DNA of 40,122 bases. Origin: Bacteroidaceae bacterium (GTDB taxonomy: Bacteria; Bacteroidota; Bacteroidia; Bacteroidales; Barnesiellaceae_A). Location of the stretch: positions 1 through 40,122 of the forward strand of contig JAFQRE010000005.1 in NCBI GenBank assembly GCA_017410245.1, given 5' to 3'. Under the pieces are notes generated by a model. That model was not told where the DNA came from and searched no databases. It saw nothing but the letters and a program-made list of their open reading frames with translations. The first letter of the stretch is position 1, and each line of letters opens with the position of its first letter. Below, piece by piece: positions 24,556-32,830 of the stretch. The position numbers were made by a program, and so were the translations under genes.

Positions 24556-25989
24556 CTATTTCTTACGGCAACCATTGTGATTGAACACTCGGTTGTGGTG
24601 CTTCTCTTTTCGCTCGCAGGCTATGCGCGAGGGAGTGGGATACTGCAGCTTCTCAAGTTCGGCAATGGCAGCACGCATATCGTCGAGCAGCATATCGGCC
24701 ATGTCGCGGCTGAAGCCTTGACGTACTACAATACGCATCACTACCATATCCTCGATATCCTCGGGCATGCTGTATGCGGGTACCATCCAACCACTCTGTT
24801 TCAGTTTGTCTTGCAAGTCGTAGAGGGTCCACTTGGCACTCTTTTCGTAGTCGCGACACATGTGCCAGATGAAGAGCGGATTTACCACCTCTTGGCTATA
24901 GTTGGCAAAGGCTTTCATGGCTCCAATCTCTTGGTGCAGGTATCGGGCTATTTCCATAGCATTGTGTTGTATCTGCTTGTAGCCTTCATATCCGAGACGG
25001 ATAAACTGATAGTATTGTCCGAGGATTTGCGCTCCGGGACGCGAGAAGTTGAGTCCTACTTGAGTGATGTCGGCACCGAGGTAATTGACCGAGAAAGACA
25101 TCTTGCCGGGCAGGTACTTCTTGTCTTTCCATACTACCCAACCCAATCCGGGATATACCAGTCCGTATTTATGTCCCGAGGTGCTAATGGACAGTACCCA
25201 CTTGAGGCGGAAGTCCCAACGTTTCTCGGGATAGAGGAATGGCAGAATGAAACCGCCCGTAGCGGCATCGACGTGAATGGGAATGTCGTGATGGGTGCGG
25301 GCATTATACTCATCGAGAGCGTTGTTTATAGCCTCAACATCGTCGTTGAGTCCGGTCCATGTCACACCTTGTATGGGTACCACGCAGATGGTGTTTTCGT
25401 CGCATCGTTTTATTACGTCTTGCGGGTCGAGAGTAGGTTTCTCGAGAGAGAGAGGCACTGTGCGCATCTCTATCTGCCAAAGGTCGGCAAACTTCTCCCA
25501 CACAACCTGATATCCGGCGGAGATGACAAAATTGGGCTTGTCGGTGGGTTTACCTTGTGCCTGGCGACGTTCTTTCCAGCGAAGCCATGCCGCAACACCA
25601 CCCAGCATACAGGCCTCAGAAGAGCCTATGGCAAGAGCACCGGTCTTCCATTTGTTCTGCTCGGGCGAGTTCCATAGGTTGGCCATGATATTGATACACT
25701 TGGCATTCATGACGGCTACGCGCGGATACTCCGTCTCATCGATATAGTTGATGGCAATGGCTTCGTTCATGAGTCGGGTGGCAAACGGATCCATGTAGGT
25801 AGTAACAAACGTAGCCAAGTTGAGGCGAGGTTGAGTCTGAGCAAAGGTCTCGTCTTTTACCATCTGATAGGCAATTTCGGGACGGATACCATGTTGAGGC
25901 AGGGTATCGGCCGGAGCCGATTGCAACATCTCTTGTGAGCCAAAGACAGCAGTATTGTGACAGCTGTTCTTCATGTCTGATTTTTCCAT
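24556..25989 (-). CDS. gadB: Glutamate decarboxylase
   Basis: The protein has 477 residues from the ATG at 25989, the usual GadB length. This pyridoxal-phosphate enzyme converts glutamate to GABA and CO2, consuming a proton, and so supports acid tolerance. PLP-fold landmarks are TGALAIGSSEACMLGG (116-131), HVDAATGGFILPF (239-251) and SISTSGHKYGL with the Schiff-base Lys274. The C-terminal tail contains several histidines, as in pH-gated GadB enzymes. The frame is open for another 213 codons upstream, but that part is antisense to the MFS gene and the family begins near this ATG. No GABA/glutamate antiporter (gadC) is adjacent. The neighbour is a divergent MFS transporter 172 bases away. Confidence 0.96.
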   Translation of the reverse strand: MEKSDMKNSCHNTAVFGSQEMLQSAPADTLPQHGIRPEIAYQMVKDETFAQTQPRLNLATFVTTYMDPFATRLMNEAIAINYIDETEYPRVAVMNAKCINIMANLWNSPEQNKWKTGALAIGSSEACMLGGVAAWLRWKERRQAQGKPTDKPNFVISAGYQVVWEKFADLWQIEMRTVPLSLEKPTLDPQDVIKRCDENTICVVPIQGVTWTGLNDDVEAINNALDEYNARTHHDIPIHVDAATGGFILPFLYPEKRWDFRLKWVLSISTSGHKYGLVYPGLGWVVWKDKKYLPGKMSFSVNYLGADITQVGLNFSRPGAQILGQYYQFIRLGYEGYKQIQHNAMEIARYLHQEIGAMKAFANYSQEVVNPLFIWHMCRDYEKSAKWTLYDLQDKLKQSGWMVPAYSMPEDIEDMVVMRIVVRQGFSRDMADMLLDDMRAAIAELEKLQYPTPSRIACERKEKHHNRVFNHNGCRKK

Positions 25990-26161
25990 AACTAACGTAT
26001 TTTTATAGATTTTGGTCGATGTGAAAACGACCGAGCTATGACAATGGTTGGCAGAGATGAGTATTATTAGTGCTTTTTTGAATTTTTTGTATTGCAACTG
26101 AGGCGTGAACCGAAGCAGTGTATTGTGCGTTTCTACACCAAAAATAAAAACATTTATAGCT

Positions 26162-27379
26162 ATGAAAATAGAGACAGGCAGAGGGCGTATTCCTCTTATA
26201 ACATTATTGGGTATATGGTCTATATCGGCATTGAATGCATTGCCCGGATTGGCCGTTTCGCCTATATTGGGCGACTTGTCTAAGATATTTCCCCACTCTA
26301 CCGAGTTGGATATACAGATGCTCACATCGTTACCCTCGCTGATGATTATACCATTTGTATTGTTGTCGGGCAAGCTCACCGAGCGCATCGACAACATACG
26401 CCTATTGCAGGTGGGCTTGGTTATTTTTGTCCTTAGTGGCGTGTTGTATCTGCTCTCCAACCAGATGTGGCAACTGATAGCCATCAGTGCCTTGTTGGGC
26501 ATAGGCTCAGGACTCATAATCCCTCTCTCTACCGGTCTGATAGGTCGATTTTTTGTAGGGCGGTTTCGCACCATGCAATTTGGTCTCAGCTCGGCTATTA
26601 CCAATCTCACTCTTGTTGTTGCCACCATTATAACAGGCTACTTGGCCGAGATAGAGTGGCACTTGCCTTTTATTGTCTATCTGTTGCCCATTGTGTCTAT
26701 AGCCTTGTCATTCCAGCTGCGCAAGGCATTGTCGCAAGAGCCCGAGCCTTCGACTGTAGTCGATAATAGCAACAACGGACTGCGCCGCAATGTATCGGTA
26801 GGAAATAATGGTATAGGCACACACCATCTTATGCAGGTCATGCTGTTCTACGGGTTGGTAACCTACCTGGTTGTTATCGTAAGCCTCAATCTGCCCTTCC
26901 TCATCGAAGAGCGTGGCATGCGTAGCAGCCTATCGGGCACTTACATATCGCTCTTCTTCCTTGCCATCATGGCGCCGGGTTTTGTGCTCAACAAGTTTAT
27001 CGATATTATGGGTCGCTCAACACAACTATGGAGCTTGTTGATGATAGTGTTGGGGTTGGGACTCATAATGGTAACGAGCAACGAGTGGTTGGTGGGTATA
27101 GGTTGTGTAGTGTCGGGAGCAGGTTATGGTATCATACAGCCCATCATGTACGACCGCACCACACACATAGCACTGCCCGAGCGAAGCACGCTGGCACTGG
27201 CGTGTGTCATGGCGATGAATTATGTTGCTATATTGGTGTGTCCGTTTGTCATCAAGTTGTTCAAGATTATCTTGCATGACAATAGCGAACTATTTGCCTT
27301 TCAGCTCAATACCTTCCTTGCCGCAGTAACCTTTTTAGTAGCATTTATCTACCGCAAAGCGGCTTTGTTTGACAACTGA
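26162..27379 (+). CDS. Major facilitator superfamily transporter
   Basis: The protein has 405 residues from the ATG at 26162, which begins MKIETGRGRIPLITLLGIW and leads directly into the first membrane segment; an ATG 57 bases earlier adds a polar leader that does not fit. About twelve hydrophobic segments are visible in two halves separated by a polar loop (about 195-220, SQEPEPSTVVDNSNNG). The loop after the second segment (SGKLTERIDNIRLLQVG) and GIGSGLIIPLSTGLIGRFF fit MFS drug/metabolite exporters of the DHA type. The substrate is unknown. It is divergent from gadB, so an involvement in acid or GABA physiology is only a guess. Confidence 0.88.
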   Translation: MKIETGRGRIPLITLLGIWSISALNALPGLAVSPILGDLSKIFPHSTELDIQMLTSLPSLMIIPFVLLSGKLTERIDNIRLLQVGLVIFVLSGVLYLLSNQMWQLIAISALLGIGSGLIIPLSTGLIGRFFVGRFRTMQFGLSSAITNLTLVVATIITGYLAEIEWHLPFIVYLLPIVSIALSFQLRKALSQEPEPSTVVDNSNNGLRRNVSVGNNGIGTHHLMQVMLFYGLVTYLVVIVSLNLPFLIEERGMRSSLSGTYISLFFLAIMAPGFVLNKFIDIMGRSTQLWSLLMIVLGLGLIMVTSNEWLVGIGCVVSGAGYGIIQPIMYDRTTHIALPERSTLALACVMAMNYVAILVCPFVIKLFKIILHDNSELFAFQLNTFLAAVTFLVAFIYRKAALFDN

Positions 27380-27386
27380 CGGGGTG

Positions 27387-28286
27387 TCATTTATTATATA
27401 CATCGAGAGCTGCCTGAAGTTTCTCTCGTATCTCGTTGCGTAGTCGCAGAGGATATACAACCTCCACCTCGCGACCCAGTGAGAGCAACTCTTGCACAAG
27501 GTCGTAGGTAATGTACATATTGTAGAGGAAATCGACATACCCATCTCCCACCTCATACTCGCGTTGCGAAGCATGCAGGGGCAATGCACGCAGATATTGA
27601 GCTTGTCGCATCGACACACGCAGACGTATATCCTCGGCCTTTTCGTCACTGCGTATCACACCAAAGGCCTGTGCAAAATATTGTTTGGGGTTGAAATCAT
27701 CGGGATAAGTAAAAGTATCGGTCGAGAGCGCAACCTTAACAATGCGATCGAGAGCGTAGGTCTTGATTTGATGGTCGGCTCTGTTATAGCCTATCACATA
27801 CCAACGCTTGCGAAAGGCCTTGATAAAATAAGGCTCCAAATCGAATGTCTGAGCACTCATTTTCCAGAAGGCATGATAGGTCATGCGCAACACACGACCC
27901 TCTTGCATAGCGCCTATGATAGAGGCCAAATAGTCATTACCCGAAGGGATATGCTCGGGCAAAATGCGATGGGCAATATCGGTGTTATGGCGCATCATGT
28001 AATTGACCGACAGTGAGTCGAACAGCCATCGTTGCAGGTCGCTACTCTTCTCGGGCAAAGTCTCCTCGATGTAGTATTCGAAGGTAGAAGAATCGCAAAG
28101 GATATTTACATCGAAGAGCTTCTCGGCTCCCTCTCGGTAATTGCAGAAACTGCGACGAGAGAGAGGCTCCCCATTTGAGATATCGCTGTGCAGCCATCTG
28201 AACTCAATCTCGGCACGTGTGATGCGTTTATAACGCCACACAGTGTCGAAAAACCACATATACCTTTGAATGATGTTGTTTGACAT
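27387..28286 (-). CDS. WYL-domain transcriptional regulator
   Basis: The protein has 299 residues. The N-terminal part (about 1-75) is a winged-helix-like region (RYKRITRAEIEFRWLHSD). The WYL domain (about 125-185) has LEPYFIKAFRKRWYVIGYN and IKTYALDRIVKVALS, which carry the expected aromatic and arginine residues. A C-terminal extension (WCX-like, about 200-295) follows. WYL proteins regulate transcription and bind small ligands or nucleic acid. Its start is three bases after the stop of the upstream EFR1-type gene, so the two are co-transcribed. It converges on the MFS gene, with only 7 bases between the stops. Confidence 0.88.
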   Translation of the reverse strand: MSNNIIQRYMWFFDTVWRYKRITRAEIEFRWLHSDISNGEPLSRRSFCNYREGAEKLFDVNILCDSSTFEYYIEETLPEKSSDLQRWLFDSLSVNYMMRHNTDIAHRILPEHIPSGNDYLASIIGAMQEGRVLRMTYHAFWKMSAQTFDLEPYFIKAFRKRWYVIGYNRADHQIKTYALDRIVKVALSTDTFTYPDDFNPKQYFAQAFGVIRSDEKAEDIRLRVSMRQAQYLRALPLHASQREYEVGDGYVDFLYNMYITYDLVQELLSLGREVEVVYPLRLRNEIREKLQAALDVYNK

Positions 28287-28289
28287 AGC

Positions 28290-29111
28290 TTATAGGAGTG
28301 TTACGGGTGATTTTCTTTGAGCAAAACATTCCGATAAAACGGGGGCATAAGGCGTGTCGAACGATCGTGCCTGACAAGGACAACCCTTGACACATGCACA
28401 ACACTTGATGCAACGGTCATAGTCGATATCGGGCTCGGTACGCGACTTTATGGCTTGGGTAGGACACAGCTTGAAACACTTGCCACACCGGTTGCATTTC
28501 TCCCAATCGATAGCAATGCGGGGCTTAGGCTTATTACTTTGGCTCTGCAACTCTAAAATAAATTCTTTAAATCGCAGTTGCGATGCCGGCGATTGGTTGG
28601 GTGCTTTCAGTAGCGATACATCTACTGCTGTCGGGAGGGTCATATCGACCAATTTGGCACATATATCGCGCCCCCAAGCACGAGCATCGGTAAAGTCGGC
28701 CATATCGGGACGGTTGGCAGCTATAGGGTGAGCCTTGGTACTATATGAGTGTTCGCCTATAAAAGCTCCGGCAGCCACGGTTACAAAACCTCTGTTGCGC
28801 ACAAAGGCATCAAGTTCTACCATAGTACCCTCAAAATCTCTATTGCCATACACGACAATGAGAACAGCCGGGGTATTGTGACCTTGAATAGTGTCAAAAC
28901 GTTGCAAAGCCGTAGGAGCTACCTTGCCACCATATACCGGTACGGCAATAAACACCACCTCGTCGGCACCAAAGTCGGTATCGACAGGCTCAGCATAGGT
29001 TGCATCGACAATGCGAGGCTGGCAACGGCAACCATCGGCAACAGCATCGGCTATCTTGCGCGAGGTGCCGGTGGGCGAGAACAAAACGATTGATGAAGTT
29101 GTTATTTGCAT
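28290..29111 (-). CDS. EFR1-family flavodoxin/ferredoxin fusion protein
   Basis: The protein has 273 residues. The N-terminal flavodoxin-like domain (1-160) starts with the FMN phosphate loop SPTGTSRK (12-19) and includes VYGGKVAPTALQRF. The C-terminal part is a two-cluster bacterial ferredoxin: Cys206, 209, 212 and 216 (CNRCGKCFKLC), then Cys234, 237, 240 and 244 (CIKCCACVKGC), giving two [4Fe-4S] sites. Cys238 and Cys246 are extra cysteines. The family is assumed to move electrons between FMN and the clusters, probably for an anaerobic reaction, but the partner is unknown. It is the first gene of an operon with the WYL regulator. Confidence 0.9.
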   Translation of the reverse strand: MQITTSSIVLFSPTGTSRKIADAVADGCRCQPRIVDATYAEPVDTDFGADEVVFIAVPVYGGKVAPTALQRFDTIQGHNTPAVLIVVYGNRDFEGTMVELDAFVRNRGFVTVAAGAFIGEHSYSTKAHPIAANRPDMADFTDARAWGRDICAKLVDMTLPTAVDVSLLKAPNQSPASQLRFKEFILELQSQSNKPKPRIAIDWEKCNRCGKCFKLCPTQAIKSRTEPDIDYDRCIKCCACVKGCPCQARSFDTPYAPVLSECFAQRKSPVTLL

Positions 29112-29116
29112 ATCGG

Positions 29117-29124
29117 CAAAGATA
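29117..29124 (-). promoter_or_regulatory. Candidate -7 element of the EFR1/WYL promoter
   Basis: The minus strand reads TATCTTTG followed by C, a good match to TAnnTTTG. Only 5 bases lie between it and the ATG, so transcription would begin at or inside the start codon. The start cannot move far downstream because the FMN loop begins at residue 12. Confidence 0.55.
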
Positions 29125-29373
29125 TAAATTCTAATGCAAAAAAACTATAAAAAACGAGAAAAGGTGAAAGATGATACTAATACAGCTCCTACTGAACCAT
29201 GGAGGCTATAAACCGTAAAGCAACAATAGCCAAACAAGCAGCACTCATAGTCGCCGAATGTTTGAGCCAAGAATTGCAAACTGCGCTTTGCAAACAGCAT
29301 ATTCTGTTTAATAATTTTAGCATCTATTGAGGAAATAAATCTTTATTAAATCGTTTACTTGCAGAAATTGTAT

Positions 29374-29381
29374 TAATTTTG
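29374..29381 (+). promoter_or_regulatory. Candidate -7 element of the pckA promoter
   Basis: TAATTTTG followed by C fits TAnnTTTG, 68 bases before the start codon. Confidence 0.5.
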
Positions 29382-29449
29382 CACAGCCTTAAAAAAGGCA
29401 TTATAGGTAAAAAAGATTAGTTTAAATAACAAAAAAAATCATTAGAGAA

Positions 29450-31057
29450 ATGGCTACATTAGACTTGACAAAGTATGGTATTGCCGGCACAACCGAAATA
29501 CTGCACAACCCCTCTTATGACCAACTCTTTGCTGAGGAGACTCTTCCCGGTCTCGAAGGCTACGAAGTGGGTCAAGTAACCGAATTGGGTGCTGTAAACG
29601 TAATGACAGGTATCTATACCGGTCGTTCACCCAAAGATAAATTTTTCGTTTATGATGAAGTTTCAAAAGATACTGTATGGTGGACTTCGGAAGAATATAA
29701 AAACGATAACAAACCCGTATCGCAAGAGACTTGGACAGCATTGAAAGACCTCGCTATCAAAGAGCTATCAAACAAGAAACTCTATGTAGTAGATACTTTC
29801 TGCGGTGCTAACGAGAACTCTCGCCTCAAAGTACGTTTCATTGTTGAGGTTGCATGGCAAGCTCACTTTGTAACCAATATGTTCATTCGTCCCACTGCCG
29901 AAGAGTTGGCCAACTATGGTGAGCCCGACTTCGTGGTATACAATGCTTCGAAAGCCAAAGTTGAGAACTGGAAAGAGCTCGGCCTCAATAGCGAGACTGC
30001 TGTTGTATTCAACCTCACCAGCAAAGAGCAAGTTATCATCAACACATGGTATGGTGGTGAGATGAAGAAGGGTATGTTCTCTATCATGAACTACCTACTC
30101 CCCTTGCGCGGCATGGCTTCGATGCACTGCTCGGCCAACACCGATATGAACAACAAGAACACAGCTATCTTCTTTGGCCTCTCAGGAACAGGTAAGACAA
30201 CTCTCTCTACCGACCCCAAACGTCTCCTCATCGGTGACGACGAGCACGGCTGGGACGACGAAGGCGTGTTTAACTTTGAAGGCGGTTGCTATGCCAAGGT
30301 TATCAACCTCAGCAAGGAGAACGAGCCCGACATCTACAACGCTATCAAGCGCGATGCTCTTCTCGAGAACGTTACTGTAGATGCCAATGGTAAAATCGAC
30401 TTCTCAGACAAGTCTGTTACCGAGAACACTCGTGTATCATACCCCATCTTCCACATCAACAACATCGTGCGTCCCCAATCTAAGGGCCCCGCTGCCAAAA
30501 GCGTAATCTTTCTCTCGGCCGATGCATTTGGTGTATTGCCTCCCGTTTCTATCTTGAACGCAGAGCAAACCAAGTACTACTTCCTCTCGGGCTTCACAGC
30601 TAAGTTGGCAGGTACCGAGCGTGGTATTACCGAGCCTACTCCCACATTCTCGGCTTGCTTCGGTGCAGCATTCTTGTCATTGCACCCCACCAAATATGCC
30701 GAGGAGTTGGTAAAGAAGATGGAGAAATCGGGTGCCAAAGCATACCTCGTAAATACAGGTTGGAACGGAACCGGCAAACGCATCTCTATCCGCGATACTC
30801 GTGGTATCATTGATGCTATCCTCGATGGCTCTATCGACAAGGCTCCTACCAAACAAATTCCTTTCTTCTCGTTCACAGTACCTACCGAGTTGCCCGGTGT
30901 CGATCCCGCAATCCTCGATCCTCGCGATACTTACAGATGCGCTTGCGAGTGGGAAGAGAAGGCCAAAGACCTCGCAGGTCGTTTCATCAAGAACTTCAAC
31001 AAGTTCACCGGTAACGAAGCCGGTAAAGCACTCGTTGCTGCAGGTCCCCAACTTTAA
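29450..31057 (+). CDS. pckA: Phosphoenolpyruvate carboxykinase (ATP)
   Basis: The protein has 535 residues, full length. In Bacteroidales this enzyme usually runs toward oxaloacetate, fixing CO2 with ATP formation during succinate and propionate fermentation; elsewhere it serves gluconeogenesis. The kinase P-loop [13 protein letters not shown] starts at residue 243. Next come the metal-binding stretch [10 protein letters not shown] and the adenine-binding region [14 protein letters not shown]. The substrate arginine region [12 protein letters not shown] lies near 55-65. Codons lean toward those of highly expressed genes (AAG/AAC and GGT/GGC). The gene has its own promoter and a strong terminator. 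Confidence 0.97.
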   Translation: MATLDLTKYGIAGTTEILHNPSYDQLFAEETLPGLEGYEVGQVTELGAVNVMTGIYTGRSPKDKFFVYDEVSKDTVWWTSEEYKNDNKPVSQETWTALKDLAIKELSNKKLYVVDTFCGANENSRLKVRFIVEVAWQAHFVTNMFIRPTAEELANYGEPDFVVYNASKAKVENWKELGLNSETAVVFNLTSKEQVIINTWYGGEMKKGMFSIMNYLLPLRGMASMHCSANTDMNNKNTAIFFGLSGTGKTTLSTDPKRLLIGDDEHGWDDEGVFNFEGGCYAKVINLSKENEPDIYNAIKRDALLENVTVDANGKIDFSDKSVTENTRVSYPIFHINNIVRPQSKGPAAKSVIFLSADAFGVLPPVSILNAEQTKYYFLSGFTAKLAGTERGITEPTPTFSACFGAAFLSLHPTKYAEELVKKMEKSGAKAYLVNTGWNGTGKRISIRDTRGIIDAILDGSIDKAPTKQIPFFSFTVPTELPGVDPAILDPRDTYRCACEWEEKAKDLAGRFIKNFNKFTGNEAGKALVAAGPQL

Positions 31058-31079
31058 TAGAGAATACTATTAATCATAT

Positions 31080-31114
31080 CGAGGGTGTGTCAAATTGATT
31101 TTGGCACACCCTCG
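31080..31114 (+). terminator. Terminator after pckA
   Basis: A stem of about 13 pairs with one bulge (CGAGGGTGTG with CACACCCTCG as the outer part) lies about 20 bases past the stop, followed by CTCGGTTTATT. Confidence 0.8.
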
Positions 31115-31169
31115 CTCGGTTTATTATACATTTTTGGCACTCACTATTCTTTTTTCGATATATTATTTA

Positions 31170-31177
31170 TACCTTTG
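31170..31177 (+). promoter_or_regulatory. Candidate -7 element of the metK promoter
   Basis: TACCTTTG fits TAnnTTTG. Transcription from here would begin near 31183, just before the riboswitch, and give a leader of about 200 bases. Confidence 0.6.
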
Positions 31178-31189
31178 TGCCCGAAATAA

Positions 31190-31243
31190 TTGTGGAAGGA
31201 TTTGGCTGCTTGCAACCACACAAAAAAATTGCTAAAACTGTTC
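31190..31243 (+). promoter_or_regulatory. SAM-II riboswitch aptamer upstream of metK
   Basis: The layout matches SAM-II (SAM_alpha). A 5-base P1 stem (TGTGG at 31191-31195 with CCACA at 31216-31220) encloses a loop with the conserved GATTTG and CTTGCA. An A-rich linker of about 10 bases and the conserved GCTAAAA (31231-31237) follow, the 3' strand of the pseudoknot. SAM-II binds S-adenosylmethionine, and the gene below makes it, so feedback repression is expected. In known cases the aptamer overlaps the ribosome-binding site of the controlled gene. Here metK starts about 140 bases further on, but a small ORF begins at 31245. Confidence 0.85.
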
Positions 31244-31244
31244 T

Positions 31245-31340
31245 ATGCATATGCACCCTCTTTACCGAGGGCTACTCTGTGTGAAATTTTCTTGCAGTCA
31301 TACTCTTCAACAATATTGCAGCGTACAACCTATGCGCTGA
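31245..31340 (+). CDS. Possible 31-residue upstream ORF in the metK leader
   Basis: The ATG lies eight bases after the conserved GCTAAAA of the SAM-II aptamer, the place where the riboswitch-controlled start codon normally sits. The peptide begins MHMHPLYRGLLCVK, contains three cysteines, ends PMR, and resembles no family known to me. Its stop is 40 bases before the metK ATG. It overlaps a small hairpin (CCCTC/GAGGG, about 31256-31270). It could be a leader peptide translated under riboswitch control that affects metK by coupling or by mRNA stability, or a chance frame. Only the position supports it. Confidence 0.3.
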   Translation: MHMHPLYRGLLCVKFSCSHTLQQYCSVQPMR

Positions 31341-31380
31341 GGTATAAATATGTTTAATTTGTAAAAGAAGATTATAGAGT

Positions 31381-32700
31381 ATGAATTATCTATTCACATC
31401 AGAGTCGGTATCGGAAGGACACCCCGACAAAGTAGCCGACCAACTCTCCGATGCTGTTCTCGATGAGTTCTTGGCACAAGATGCCTCATCGAAAGTAGCC
31501 TGCGAATCTATGGTCACAACAGGTCAAGTAGTACTTGCCGGTGAAGTGAAATCATCGGCCAACATCGACCTCATGGACACAGTTCGTCGTGTTATCAATC
31601 GCATTGGTTACAACAAGAGTGCCTATAAATTTGATGGAGATTCTTGTGGTATCTTCTCGGCCCTTCATGAGCAAAGTGCCGACATCAACCGAGGCGTAGA
31701 GCGTGAAGATCCTATGGAACAAGGTGCCGGCGACCAAGGTATGATGTTTGGTTATGCTTGCAACGAAACCGACAACTACATGCCCCTCTCACTCGAAATA
31801 TCGCACATTCTCTTGCTCGAGTTGGCCAAGATACGTCGCGAAGCGCAACAGATGACCTACCTACGCAAGGGTAAAGTGACCTCATATTTGCGTCCCGACT
31901 CAAAGTCGCAAGTGACCATCGAGTATGATGACAACAACAACCCTGTCCGCATACACACCATCGTTATATCTACTCAGCACGATGAGTTTATATGCCCCGA
32001 CGACAACACCCCCGAGGCTCAAACACGCGCCGATGAGGCTATGCTATCGACAATACGCCAAGATGTACAAGATGTTCTCTTGCCCCGCGTCATAGCTCAA
32101 CTACCCGAGCGTGTACAGGCTCTCTTCGACAACAACCTCATCTTGCACGTCAATCCCACCGGCAAGTTTGTAATCGGTGGCCCCCATGGCGATACCGGAT
32201 TGACCGGTCGTAAAATCATCGTTGATACCTATGGCGGTAAGGGAGCACACGGTGGAGGTGCATTCTCAGGAAAAGACCCCTCAAAAGTGGACCGTTCGGC
32301 GGCCTACGCAGCCCGTCATATAGCCAAAAACCTCGTAGCTGCAGGTGTTGCCGATGAGGTTTTGGTACAAGTTTCTTATGCCATCGGTGTGGCTCGTCCG
32401 GTAAGCATATATGTCAATACATACGGCAAGTCGCACGTAGCACAAAGTGACGCAGAGATAGCAGCCATAGTAGATAAACTCTTCGACATGCGCCCACGCG
32501 CCATTGAAGAGCGACTCAAGTTGCGCAATCCTATCTACGAAGAGACTGCTTCGTATGGACACATGGGACGCACACCGCGCACAGTTACCAAGACTTTTGC
32601 ATCGCGCTACTTGGCCGAGCCCATTGTTAGAGAGGTAGAGCTCTTCACTTGGGAGAAACTCGACTACGTAGATACCATACGCCAAGCATTCGGTTTGTAA
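31381..32700 (+). CDS. metK: S-adenosylmethionine synthetase (methionine adenosyltransferase)
   Basis: The protein has 439 residues, slightly long for MetK. It makes S-adenosylmethionine from methionine and ATP in the cytoplasm. The ATP-binding start is FTSESVSEGHPDKVADQLSDAVLD (5-28). The conserved GAGDQGMMFGYA and the P-loop-like GGAFSGKDPSKVDRSAAYAARHIAKN follow. A segment of roughly 40-50 residues around 155-200 (ILLLELAKIRREAQQMTYLRKGKVTSYLRPDSKSQVTIEYDDNNN) is the usual methionine-binding middle domain. The leader carries a SAM-II riboswitch, so expression is probably turned down when SAM is plentiful. A strong terminator follows. Confidence 0.97.
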   Translation: MNYLFTSESVSEGHPDKVADQLSDAVLDEFLAQDASSKVACESMVTTGQVVLAGEVKSSANIDLMDTVRRVINRIGYNKSAYKFDGDSCGIFSALHEQSADINRGVEREDPMEQGAGDQGMMFGYACNETDNYMPLSLEISHILLLELAKIRREAQQMTYLRKGKVTSYLRPDSKSQVTIEYDDNNNPVRIHTIVISTQHDEFICPDDNTPEAQTRADEAMLSTIRQDVQDVLLPRVIAQLPERVQALFDNNLILHVNPTGKFVIGGPHGDTGLTGRKIIVDTYGGKGAHGGGAFSGKDPSKVDRSAAYAARHIAKNLVAAGVADEVLVQVSYAIGVARPVSIYVNTYGKSHVAQSDAEIAAIVDKLFDMRPRAIEERLKLRNPIYEETASYGHMGRTPRTVTKTFASRYLAEPIVREVELFTWEKLDYVDTIRQAFGL

Positions 32701-32722
32701 ACAATACAATATAAGATATTTA

Positions 32723-32777
32723 CCGGAGGCTACTTCAATGATACACTTTATCTTGATGTAGCCTCCGGATATTTTTA
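32723..32777 (+). terminator. Terminator after metK
   Basis: An 11-base perfect stem (CCGGAGGCTAC at 32723 with its complement ending at 32768) is followed by ATATTTTTA. It is 23 bases past the stop. Confidence 0.8.
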
Positions 32778-32808
32778 AGGGCCTCTATGCACGATAGAAG
32801 CCCTTAAA
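32774..32808 (-). terminator. Terminator of the hydrolase/Mur ligase/ATP-grasp operon
   Basis: TTTAAGGGC at 32774 pairs with GCCCTTAAA ending at 32808, with an inner CTAT/ATAG pairing. On the minus strand AAAAATATCC follows, so a T-run is lacking, but the position 23 bases past the stop suits a terminator. Confidence 0.6.
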
Positions 32809-32830
32809 GTATGATTGTTTATGATGATGT

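Larger units (their letters stand above)
29112..29449. other. 338-base intergenic region before pckA
   Basis: It holds the divergent EFR1 and pckA -7 elements. A small open frame (29199-29330, 43 codons, plus strand) begins at MEAINRKATIAKQ, but it has no recognisable family and no clear promoter of its own. No strong hairpin was seen. Confidence 0.5.
31058..31380. other. 323-base pckA-metK intergenic region and metK leader
   Basis: It holds the pckA terminator, the metK -7 element, the SAM-II aptamer and the small upstream ORF. An in-frame TAG six bases before the metK ATG rules out an upstream start for metK. Confidence 0.8.

Noticed and set aside
24502..25677. 391-codon open frame opposite gadB
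   Set aside because: It is a codon-bias shadow of the real gene, with no domain sequence.
26105..26161. Earlier ATG for the MFS gene
   Set aside because: It adds 19 polar residues (MNRSSVLCVSTPKIK...) unlike MFS starts; the ATG at 26162 leads straight into the first membrane segment.
25990..26628. 213-codon in-frame extension upstream of gadB
   Set aside because: It runs antisense through the start of the MFS gene, has no GadB-like sequence, and the family starts near 25989.
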